From Strigops habroptila (taxonomy: Eukaryota > Chordata > Aves > Psittaciformes > Psittacidae): DNA of 64,000 nucleotides. The stretch is from assembly GCF_004027225.2 (NCBI RefSeq), contig NW_022651105.1, positions 62,001 to 126,000 of the forward strand. The letters are read 5' to 3'. The notes beneath the pieces are model-generated. The model was not told where the DNA came from. It saw nothing but the letters and a program-made list of their open reading frames with translations, and did no database searches. Positions 17,501 through 26,377 of the stretch are shown piece after piece (positions within the stretch are counted from its first letter, which is position 1; every line of letters begins with the position of its first letter). Made by a program: the position numbers and the translations under genes.

Positions 17501-20500
17501 CATGGTGTCCATGACGTCCATGGTGTCCATGGTGTTCATGGTGTCCATGATGTCCATGGTGTCCATGGTGTTCATGGTGTCCATGGTGTCCATGATGTCC
17601 ATGATGTCCACGGTGTCCATGGTGTCCATAGTGTCCATGATATCCACGATGTCCATGGTGTTCGTGGTGCCCATCATGTCCGTGGTGCCCATGGTGTCCA
17701 TGGTGCCCGTGATGTCCGTGGTGTCCATGGTGTCCACAGTGTCCATGGTGTCCATGGTGCCTGTGATGTCCGTGGTGTCCATGGTGCCCATGGTGGCCAT
17801 GGTGTCCATCATGTCCATGGTGCCCATGCTGGCCATGGTGCCCATGATGTCCATGGTGTCCATGGGTGTCTCTGGGGTATCCATGTTATCCCTGTCCATG
17901 GTGCCCATGTCCATGGTATCAATGTGTGTCCATGGGGTATTCATGGTGCCCATGTCCATGGTGTCCATGGCATTGATGTTGTCCATGTCCATGGTACCCA
18001 AGTTATCCATGTCCATGGTGCCCATGGGTGTCTATGGGGTATCCATTATCCCTGTCCATGGTGCCCATGGTGTCCATGTGTGTCCATGGGGTATTCATGG
18101 TACCCATGTCCATGGTGTCCACGGTATCTATGGGTCTCTATGGGACATCCCTGCCCATGGTACCTATGGGTCTCTATGGGACACCCCTGCCCATGGTACC
18201 TATGGGTCTCTATGGGACATCCCTGCCCATGGTACCTATGGGTCTCTATGGGACACCCCTGCCCATGGTACCTATGGGTCTCTATGGGACACCCCTGCCC
18301 ATGGTACCTATGGGTCTCTATGGGACACCCCTGCCCATGGTACCTATGGGTCTCTATGGGACACCCCTGCCCATGGTACCTATGGGTCTCTATGGGACAC
18401 CCCTGCCCATGGTACCTATGGGTCTCTATGGGACACCCCTGCCCACGGTGCCCGTGTCCCAGTGTCCCGCCTGGGCATCAGTGAGGAGCTGCAGGAGAAG
18501 CTCCGGGACGTGACGTTGGATCGACACCGCGTGGCCCTGGGCAAGACCCTGGGCGAAGGTGGGTGCCCCCGTTAGTGACCCCCTATGGGGTGTCCCCCCC
18601 CCATCAGTGACCCCCTATGGGGTGTCCCCCCCCATGGCACCCCCAAACCCCCCATTGCCCCCCAGGGGAGTTCGGCTCCGTCGTGGAGGGGCAGCTCCAG
18701 CAGGAGAGCGGCGTCCTCAGGGTGGCCGTGAAGACCATGAAGAGTGAGTGGGACCCAAATCACCCAAAACCACCCCAAAACCACCCCCGAAGCACCCCCA
18801 AAGCACCCAAACCACCCCAAAACCACCCCCGAAGCACCCCCAAAGCACCCAAACCACCCCAAAACCACCCCAAAGCACCCCAAATCACCCCCAAACCACC
18901 CCAAAACCACCCCCGAAGCACCCCCAAAGCACCCAAACCACCCCAAAACCACCCCCGAAGCACCCCACATCACCCCCAAAGCACCCCAAAGCACCCCAAA
19001 AGAGCCCCCCCCGCAGTGGCCATGGGCAGCCGGGCGCAGCTCGAGCAGTTCCTCACCGAGGCCGTTTGCATGAAGGAGTTCGACCACCCCAATGTCATGA
19101 GCCTCATCGGTGGGTGCTGGGGGGGCTACGGCTGCTGTGGGGCTCAATGGGGCTCTATGGGGTGCCATGGGGGCTATGGAGTGCTATGGAGCTCTATGGG
19201 TGCTATGGAGCTCTATGGGTGCTATAGGGTGCTATGGGGTGCTATGGGGCTCAAAGGGGCTCTATGGGTGCTATAGGGTGCTATGGGGTGCTATGGGGCT
19301 CTATGGGGTGCTGTGGGGCTCTGTGGGGTGCTATGGGGCTCTATGGGTGCTATGGAGCTCTATGGGTGCTATAGGGTGCTATGGGGTGCTATGGAGCTCT
19401 ATGGGTGCTATAGGGTGCTATGGGTGCTATGGGGCTCTATGGGTGCTATGGAGCTCTATGGGTGCTATAGTGTGCTATGGGGTGCTATGGAGCTCTATGG
19501 GTGCTATAGGGTGCTATGGGTGCTATGGGGCTCTATGGGTGCTATGGAGCTCTATGGGTGCTATAGGGTGCTATGGGGTGCTTTGGGTGCTATGGGGCTC
19601 TAAGGGGCAATATGGATGCTATGGGTTGCTATGGGCTCTATGGGGCTCTATGGGGCACTGTGGGGCTCTATAGGTTCTATGGGTTGCTATGGGCTCTATG
19701 GGGCTCTATGGGGCACTGTGGGGCTCTATAGGTTCTATGGGTTGCTATGGGCTCTACGGGGGTCTGTGGGTCTCTCCGGGCGCTGTGGGGCGCTGTGGGG
19801 TGACCCGTGGGGTGACCCATGGGGCAGGCGTGTGCCTGCAGCCGTGGGGCGACGGGGGCCTCCCCGCCCCCATCGTCGTGCTCCCGTTCATGGCACACGG
19901 GGACCTGCACAGCTTCCTGCTGCGCGCCCGGCTCGGCCAGCCCCCCCTGGTCAGTGGGGCGGGGGGCAGCGCGGCGTCCGTGGGGCTCTATGGGGGTCCA
20001 TGGGGCTCTATGGGGTGTCCGTGGGGCTCTATGGGGGTCCATGGGGCTCTATGGGGCGTCCATGGGGTGTCCATGGGGCGTCCATGGGGTGTCCATGGGG
20101 GTCTATGGGGTGTCCGTGGGGCTCTATGGGTGTCTCTGGGGTATCTATGGGGTGTCCACGGTGCTCTCTGGGGCTCTCTGAGGTGTCCATGGTGCTCTCT
20201 GGGGTACCTATGGGGTGCCGTGGGGCTCTCTGGGGTATCTATGGGGCTCTATGGGTGTCTCTGGGGTATCTATGGGGTGCCGTGGGGCTCTCTGGGGTAT
20301 CTATGGGGCTCTATGGGTGTCTCTGGGGTATCTATGGGGTGCCGTGGGGCTCTCTGGGGTACCTATGGGGTGCCGTGGGGCTCTCTGGGGTACCTATGGG
20401 GCTCTGTGGGTGTCTCTGGGGTATCTATGGGGTGCCGTGGGGCTCTCTGGGGTACCTATGGGGCTCTATGGGGCTCTCTGGGGTATCTATGGGGCTCTCT

Positions 20501-23500
20501 GGGGTATCTATGGGGCTCTCTGGGGTATCTATGGGGTGCCGTGGGGCGCAGGCGCTGGCTGCGGGGACGCTGCTGCGCTTCATGCGGGACATCGCGGCCG
20601 GGATGGAATATCTGAGCAGCAGGAACTTCATCCACCGGGACCTGGCGGCCAGGAACTGCATGTGGGGCACGGGGCACATGGGGGGCACATGTGGGGCAGG
20701 GGGGCACATGGGGGGCACATGGGGGGCAGGGGGCACATGTGGGGCACGGGGCACATGGGGGGCACATGTGGGGCATGGGGCACATGGGGGGCGCGGGGCA
20801 CATGGGGGGCACATGTGGGGCATGGGGCAGGGGGACACGTGTGGGGCACAGGGCAGGGGGGGCATGGGGCGGGGAGACACGTGGGGGGGCAATGGGGATG
20901 GGGGACATGGAGATATGGGGCCCATTGGGATGACCATTGAGGTGCCCATTGGGTTGACTTTGGGTTGGCCTCTGGGTGCCCATTGGGTGCTCATTGAGGT
21001 GCCCATTGGGATGCCGACTGGGTGCCCATTGAGGTGCACATTGGGTTGACCATTGGGTGCCCATTGGGTTGAGGATTGGGTGCTCACTGGGGTGCCCACT
21101 GGGGTGCCCATTGGGTGCCCATTGGGTGCCCATTGGGATGCCCATTAGGTTGACCTTTGAGGTGCCCATTGAGGTGCCCATTGGGTGCCCACTGGGGTGC
21201 CCATTGGGTGCCCATTGGGATGCCCATTGGAGTGCCCATTGAGGTGCCCATTGGGTGCCCATTGGGTTGACCTTTGAGGTGCCCACTGGGGTGCCCACTG
21301 GGGTGCCCATTGGGTGCCCATTGGGTGCCCATTGGGTTGACCATTGAGGTTCCCATTGGGTGCCCATTGGGGTGCCCATTGGGATGCCCATTGGGGTGCC
21401 CATTGGGTGCCCATTGGGTTGACCATTGGGGTGCCCATTGGGTGCCCACTGGGTGCCCCTTTGTGAGCGGGTGCCCCGCCGCAGGCTGGACGAGCGCCTG
21501 CGGGTGCTGGTGGCTGACTTCGGGCTGGCCAAGCGCCTGGGGGGGGGGCAGTACTACCGCCAGGGGCGGGTGGCGCCCGTGCCCGTCAAGTGGGTGGCGC
21601 TGGAGAGCCTGGCCGACCGCGTCTACAGCACCAAGAGCGACGTGGTGAGCCCCCAGGCACCCAACACACCCCAAACACCCCCTCAAACACCCCCAAACAC
21701 CCTGAGACACCCCCAAACACCCCCAGAACACCCCCAAACACCCTGAGACACCCCCAAACACCCTGAGACACCCTGAAACACCCCCAAAAACCCCAAAACA
21801 CCCTGAAACACCCCCAAACACCCTGAGACACCCCCAAAACACCCCAAAACACCCCCAAACACCCCGAAACACCCCGAAACACCCCCAGAACACCCCCAAA
21901 CACCCTGAGACACCCCCAAACACCCTGAAACACCCTGAAACACCCCCAAAACACCCCCAAACACCCTGAGACACCCCCAAACACCCTGAAACACCCCCAA
22001 ACACCCCAAAACACCCTGAAACACCCCCAAAACACCCTCAAACACCGAGACACCCCCAAACACCCCCAAATACCCCAAAACACCCCCAAAACACCCTGAG
22101 ACACACCAAGCACCCCCAAAACACCCCAAAACACCCCCGAAACACCCCCAAACACCCTAAAACACCCCAAAGCACACCTCCAACACCCCCAAAACACCCC
22201 AAAGCACCCCAAAACGCCCCCAAAACACCCCCCAAACACCCCAAAACACCCCGAAACACCCCAAATCACCCCCAAAACACCCTACAACGCCCCAAAGCAC
22301 CCCAAAAGCATCCCAAAAAACCCCAAAAGCACCCCAGAACACCCCTACAACACTGCCAAAACACCCTAAAACACCCCCAATCACCCCAAACACCTCCAAA
22401 ACACCCCAAAACACCCACAAAACGGCCCCAGAACACCCCAAATCACCCCAAAATACCCCAAATCACCCCCAAAGCCCCCTGGGACCCCTCAAGCTCCCCC
22501 CCAACACCCCCCACCTTCTTCTAGCCAATGGGAGGGGGAACTTTGGGGCTCCCAGCCAATGGGAGGGAGCGTCTTCGTGGATCCCAGCCCCCAGGCGGTG
22601 GGAGGAGGAAGCAGGGGAGCTCCCAGCCAATGGGAGGGCAGCTCGGGGGCTCCCAGCCAATGGGAGGGCAGCTCCGGGGCTCCCAGCCAATGGGTGCTCG
22701 CGCCCGCAGTGGTCCTTCGGGGTGACGATGTGGGAGATCCTGGCGCGCGGGCGCACCCCCTACCCCGGGCTGGAGAACGGCGACGTCTACGAGTACCTGC
22801 GGGGGGGGCAGCGCCTGCGGGCGCCCCCCGGCTGCCCCCCCGAGCTGTGAGTGCCCCATAGAGCCCATAGCGCCCATAGAGCCCATAGAGCCCATAGAGC
22901 CCATAGCGCCCATAGAGCCCATAGCGCCCATAGAGCCTCATAGCGCCCATAGAGCCCATAGCGCCCATAGAGCCTCATAGCGCCCATAGAGCCCATAGAG
23001 CCCATAGCGCCCATAGAGCCTCATAGCGCCCATAGAGCCCATAGCGCCCATAGAGCCTCATAGCGCCCATAGAGCCCATAGCGCCCATAGAGCCCATAGA
23101 GCCCCATAGACACCCACAGACCCCCCGGCTGCCCCCCCGAGCTGTGAGTGACCCACACACCCCATAGCGCCCCATAGAGCCCCATAGAGCCCATAGCTCC
23201 CCATAGAGCCCATAGAGCCCCATAGAGCCCATAGAGCCCCATAGACCCCCCAGCTGCCCTCCTGAGCTGTGAGTGACCCACACACCCCATAGCGCCCCAT
23301 AGAGCCCATAGAGCCCATAGAGCCCATAGCGCCCATAGCGCCCATAGAGCCTCATAGCGCCCCATAGAGCCCATAGCGCCCCATAGAGCCCATAGAGCCC
23401 ATAGAGCTCATAGAGCCCATAGAGCCCATAGTGCCCCACAGACCCCATAGAGCCCCATAGCGCCCATAGAGCCGCTAGAGCCCCACAGACCCCATAGAGC

Positions 23501-24783
23501 CCCATAGCGCCCATAGAGCCGCTAGAGCCCCACAGAGCCCATAGAGCCTCATAGCGCCCCATAGAGCCCATAGAGCCCACAGCGCCCCATAGACCCTCAT
23601 AGCGCCCCATAGAGCCCATAGACACCCACAGACCCCCCGGCTGCCCCCCCGAGCTGTGAGTGACCCATAGAGCCCATAGCGCCCATAGAGCCCCATAGCA
23701 CCCATAGAGCTCATAGAGCCCATAGCGCCCCATAGAGCTCATAGAGCCCCATAGCGCCCCATAGAGCCCATAGAGCCCATAGAGCCCCATAGAGCCCAGA
23801 GAGCCCCATAGAGCCCATAGAGCCCAGAGAGCCCCATAGAGCCCATAGAGCCCATAGAGCCCATAGACACCCACAGACCCCCCGGCTGCCCCCCCGAGCT
23901 GTGAGTGACCCACACACCCCATAGCGCCCCATAGAGCCCCATAGAGCCCCATAGAGCCCATAGAGCCCCATAGACCCCCCAGCTGCCCTCCTGAGCTGTG
24001 AGTGACCCACACACCCCATAGCGCCCCATAGAGCCCATAGAGCCCCATAGAGCCCCATAGAGCCCATAGCGCCCCATAGAGCCCCATAGAGCCCCATAGA
24101 GCCCCATAGAGCCCATAGAGCCCATAGAGCCCCATAGAGCCCATAGAGCCCATAGACACCCACAGGCCCCCTGGCTGTCCCCCCGAGCTGTGGGTGCCCC
24201 ATAGCACCCCATAGACCCCATAGAGCTCCATAGAGCCCATAGCGCCCCATAGACCCCATAGAGCCCGTAGAGCTCCATAGAGCCCCATATAGCCCATAGA
24301 GCCCCATAGAGCCCGTAGCGCCCCATAGATGCCATAGACCCCCATAGACTCCCATAGTCCCCCAGAGCCCCCATAGCCTCCATACCCCCCCATACCCCCA
24401 TACCCCCCATAGCCCCCGTACCCCCACACCCCCCATAGCCCCACACCCCCCCCGTGCCCCCAGGTACGCGCTGATGCTGCGGTGCTGGGCCGCGGACCCC
24501 CGGGACAGACCAACCTTCACCGAGCTGGGGGGGGCGCTGGGGGGGGCGCTCCGCGCGCTGCCCCCGCCCCCCCCCCGGGCCCCCCGACCCCCTCTATGTC
24601 AACATGGGGGAGGGGGGCGCCGCCGGGGGCCCCCCAACACTGGGCAAGGAGGGGGGGGGCGACCCCCCCGAGCCCCCCCCGCTCCCCCACAGCGAGGGGG
24701 GCCCCGGGCGCTACGTGGTGTGTCCGCCCCCCCCTCCCGGGGACCCCCCCGGGGACCCCCCCGGCCCATTGGGCTGTGCCTGA
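8576..24783 (+). CDS. AXL: AXL, TAM-family receptor tyrosine kinase (20 exons, about 858 aa)
   Basis: AXL is the GAS6 receptor, acting in clearance of apoptotic cells, cell survival and damping of innate immunity. Exons: 8576-8696, 10603-10798, 11453-11553, 11983-12165, 12846-12926, 13111-13226, 14404-14560, 15319-15458, 16130-16256, 16552-16581, 16897-17023, 17103-17185, 18463-18558, 18666-18743, 19017-19109, 19828-19949, 20552-20661, 21485-21644, 22710-22846, 24464-24783. Phases agree throughout. Order: signal peptide (exon 1), two Ig domains (exons 2-5), two fibronectin III domains (6-9), 30-nt juxtamembrane exon 10, transmembrane helix with Ala-Leu-Val repeats (11), kinase (13-20). Kinase motifs: [36 protein letters not shown] activation loop, and TAM-type KWVALES. 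In exon 20 a run of ten C (24567-24576) shifts the frame by one; one C fewer restores the conserved LYVNM tyrosine motif and the tail ending at 24783. Confidence 0.95.
8700..9275. repeat. Minisatellite A in AXL intron 1
   Basis: About 25 units of GGATCAAGGGGGGG, GTCCGGGATAA and CAGGATGAAGG type. Starts within a few bases of the exon 1 donor. Confidence 0.85.
9410..10565. repeat. Minisatellite B in AXL intron 1
   Basis: First half: GGGGTTCAGTGGGGTTCAAT units. Second half (10050-10560): GGGTGTCAATGATGTCAAT units of 15-18 bp. The array runs to about 40 bp before the exon 2 acceptor. The 130 bp between arrays A and B (9280-9409) is unique sequence with no convincing exon. Confidence 0.85.
10855..11270. 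repeat. Decamer-based array in AXL intron 2
   Basis: Repeats of GGGATAGAGC and GGGATACAGT, unit 10 bp with 20-30 bp higher order. Confidence 0.9.
11575..11965. repeat. Minisatellite in AXL intron 3
   Basis: About 15 units of CCCCATAAGTGTGGGTCA and CCCCATAGCTGTGGGTC. Confidence 0.85.
12215..12835. repeat. CCCCCATTGC array in AXL intron 4
   Basis: About 60 copies of a 9-10 bp CCCCCATTG(C) unit filling the intron that splits the second Ig domain. Confidence 0.9.
13235..14370. repeat. Two arrays in AXL intron 6
   Basis: 13235-13870: GGGGGGCTATGGGGGCAT units, G-rich on the coding strand. 13880-14370: TCTCTATGGTCTCTCTATGC units. Together they occupy almost the entire intron. Confidence 0.88.
14575..15285. 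repeat. GGGGGGTCAATGG array in AXL intron 7
   Basis: About 45 copies of a 13-15 bp unit with GGTCAATGGG and GGCTATGGGG variants. Confidence 0.88.
15465..16110. repeat. GACCCATAGAGACCCC array in AXL intron 8
   Basis: 10-16 bp units (GACCCACAGC, GACCCCATAGA), beginning 6 bp after the exon 8 donor. Confidence 0.88.
16300..16530. repeat. CCCATATCCCACACC array in AXL intron 9
   Basis: About 20 copies of a 10-11 bp unit alternating CCCATATCC and CCACACC. Confidence 0.85.
16590..16865. repeat. GATGAT microsatellite in AXL intron 10
   Basis: GATGATGATGGAT trinucleotide-based tract filling the intron between mini-exon 10 and the transmembrane exon. Confidence 0.92.
17190..18455. repeat. Minisatellites in AXL intron 12
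   Basis: 17190-18120: 9-18 bp units of GGTGTCCATGGTGTCCAT type. 18125-18450: nine almost identical 36-bp units containing GGTACCTATGGGTCTCTATG, recently homogenised. The array ends just before the exon 13 acceptor. Confidence 0.92.
18755..19005. repeat. ACCACCCC minisatellite in AXL intron 14
   Basis: About six units of roughly 40 bp (AAACCACCCCAAAACCACCC then CGAAGCACCCCCAAAGCACC). Confidence 0.88.
19125..19800. repeat. GGGTGCTATGGGGCTCTAT array in AXL intron 15
   Basis: About 40 copies of 9-18 bp units (GGTGCTATGG, AGCTCTATGG). Confidence 0.88.
19980..20545. repeat. Minisatellite in AXL intron 16
   Basis: Units containing GGGGTATCTATGGGGTGCC and GTGGGGCTCTCT, preceded by GGGGTCCATGGGGCTCTATG copies. 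Confidence 0.88.
20662..21475. repeat. Two arrays in AXL intron 17
   Basis: 20662-20900: GGCACATGTGGGGCACGGGG units that begin at the donor itself, so the donor sequence CAT|GTGGGGCA recurs inside the array. 20930-21475: GGTGCCCATTGGGTGCCCAT and GGGTTGACC units; closely related units occur in TGFB1 introns 1 and 3. Confidence 0.88.
21655..22495. repeat. ACACCCTGAGACACCCCC array in AXL intron 18
   Basis: 10-20 bp units of CACCCCCAAACACCCTGAGA type, more degenerate after 22150. Confidence 0.88.
22520..22695 (+). repeat. 30-bp repeat with five CCAAT boxes in AXL intron 18
   Basis: Units of about 30 bp, each carrying AGCCAATGGG, a perfect NF-Y site. CCAAT cores are at 22524, 22556, 22627, 22657 and 22687, all on the + strand, just upstream of exon 19. 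No promoter function is shown. Confidence 0.8.
22850..24440. repeat. AXL intron 19 array with copies of the exon 19 donor
   Basis: 1.6 kb built on CCCATAGAGCCCATAGCGCC. Six times the array contains a copy of the last 23 nt of exon 19 plus its 5' splice site (core CCCCGAGCT|GTGAGTG), with extra donor positions at 23144, 23269, 23656, 23901, 23998 and 24190 (the last GTGGGT). The true donor is at 22847. From 24310 the sequence becomes CCCCCATAGCC-type and leads to the exon 20 acceptor. Confidence 0.9.
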
Positions 24784-25713
24784 CGGGGGGGAGGGCGTAA
24801 AGTGGGGACCCCCCCCCTGCACCCCCAAATGCTGCATCACTGCCAGGGACCCCCCCCCGCCGTGCACCCCCTCAATGGGACCCCCCCAAAGGATGGGACC
24901 CCCCCAGTGGGACCCCCCCAGGTACTGGGGTGAACCAGGACCCCCCCCAAACGGATGGGACCCCCCCAAATGGGACCCCCCCCAATGGGATCCCCCCAAC
25001 GGCATCCCCCCCAGGTACTCGGGTGTCTCGGGACACCCCCAAAGGGATGGGACCCCCCCCATAGGGACCCCTCCAAGGTACTCGGGTGTCCCTGGGACCC
25101 CCCCAGAGGAATGAAACCCCCCTAATGGGATCCCCCCCAAAGTGATGGGACCCCCCCAATGGGACCCCCCTGAGAGGTGGGACCCCCCAAGGTACCAGAG
25201 ACCCCCAAAGGGATGGGACCCCCCTCCATAGGGACACCCCCAAGGTACTCGGGTGTCCCCGGGACCCCCCAACGTGATGGGACTCCCCCATTGGGACCCC
25301 CCCCAAGTGATGGGAACCCCCAGGTACTAGGGACCCCCAAAGGGATGGGACCCCCCCATAGAAACCCCCCCAAGGTACTTGGGTGTCCCTGGGACCCCCC
25401 CAGAGGAATGAAACCCCCCTGATGGGATCCCCCCCAAAGTGATGGGACCCCCCCAGGTACTACGGACCCCCAAAGTGATGGGACCCCCGCAATGGGACCC
25501 CCCCAAAGTGATGGGACCCCCCCCAATGGGACCTCCCCAAGGTACTGGGGTGTCCCCGGGACCCCCCCAAAGTGATGGGACCCCCCTATTGGGACCCCCC
25601 CAAAGTGATGGGATCCCCCCCAATGGGACCCCCCCAGGACACTGGGGTGTCCCGGACCTCCAATGGACGGCCCCCCCCATGCCCCCCCATTGCCGCCCCC
25701 CCCCGCACCCCCC
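24784..25713 (+). repeat. AXL: AXL 3'UTR with GGGACCCCCCCAA array
   Basis: About 35 units of GATGGGACCCCCCCAA and GGTACTCGGGTGTCCC type between the AXL stop codon and its poly(A) signal. It is probably transcribed as 3'UTR unless spliced out; no strong donor/acceptor pair was identified. Confidence 0.75.
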
Positions 25714-25719
25714 AATAAA
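25714..25719 (+). terminator. AXL: AXL poly(A) signal AATAAA
   Basis: Canonical AATAAA followed by a GT-rich ACGTGTCCTG stretch and then the CpG-island start of HNRNPUL1. It is the only canonical hexamer between the AXL stop and HNRNPUL1. Confidence 0.7.
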
Positions 25720-25759
25720 CCCACGTGTCCTGCGCCCGGCTCCGCTCCTTTGGGGGTAC

Positions 25760-26377
25760 CGGGGGTGGGGGGGGGGGAGTCCCTGCGCTGAGCCACGCCC
25801 ACAGCGCCCGCCAGCCAATAGGAGCACGGCGCTCCCCGCCCTCCGGCCAATAGGCATGCGGCTCTCGTTGCTAGGCAGCGCGGGGCGTAGACGCCGCCGC
25901 GGCGACTCCAATGGGTGGAGGCAGAACAGCCAATGAGAGAGGGGCGCTGCTTCTCGGCCCGCCCTCCGTGCGAAAGCAGCCAATAGGAAGCGGGCGTCGC
26001 CCGCCCCCGCGCTGACGGACAGGGGAGCCAGCCAATGGGAGGGCGCAGCGTCGCTTTGGCCACGCCTCCTCGTAGACCCGCCTTTTCGCCGTGTCTCCCA
26101 AGAGTGCTGCCCCCGGCTTCCTCTCATCCAATGAGAACCCGCCTTCCATCGTCACTCCCACTGACCCCCCAATCACCTCCCGCTTTGCAAAGCGCGACTG
26201 AGCGGGAGCAGCGCGAGAGAGGCGGAGCCAGGGAAGGGGACCCAATGAGGCGGCGCGTTTTATCCGGCGGCGCGGCGGCGGGCCAATGGCGGCTGGCGTC
26301 GCGGAGCGGCGCGGGCCGGGGAGGGGAGGAGGGCGGTGGCGGCCATTTTGAGCCGGGCCCGGCGGCGGCGATGGGCC
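25760..26377 (+). promoter_or_regulatory. HNRNPUL1: HNRNPUL1 promoter with ten CCAAT boxes
   Basis: CpG-island promoter without a TATA box. Ten CCAAT motifs lie on the + strand at 25815, 25847, 25908, 25930, 25980, 26032, 26128, 26169, 26242 and 26283, most matching the NF-Y context AGCCAATRGG. A YY1-like GCGGCCATTTTG occurs at about 26338-26349, just before the ATG. Several CCACGCC and CCCGCC GC boxes lie between. The start is probably near 26290-26350. Confidence 0.75.

Noticed and set aside
24464-24800. AXL as a pseudogene because of the terminal frame slip
   Set aside because: Twenty exons with conserved splice sites and kinase motifs are intact. The only conflict is a single base in a C10 run, and the tail beyond it is conserved.
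26336-26377. Upstream in-frame ATG of HNRNPUL1 as the start
   Set aside because: It would add a 14-residue basic extension not seen in the family. The ATG at 26378 gives the conserved MEVRRL start of the SAP domain.
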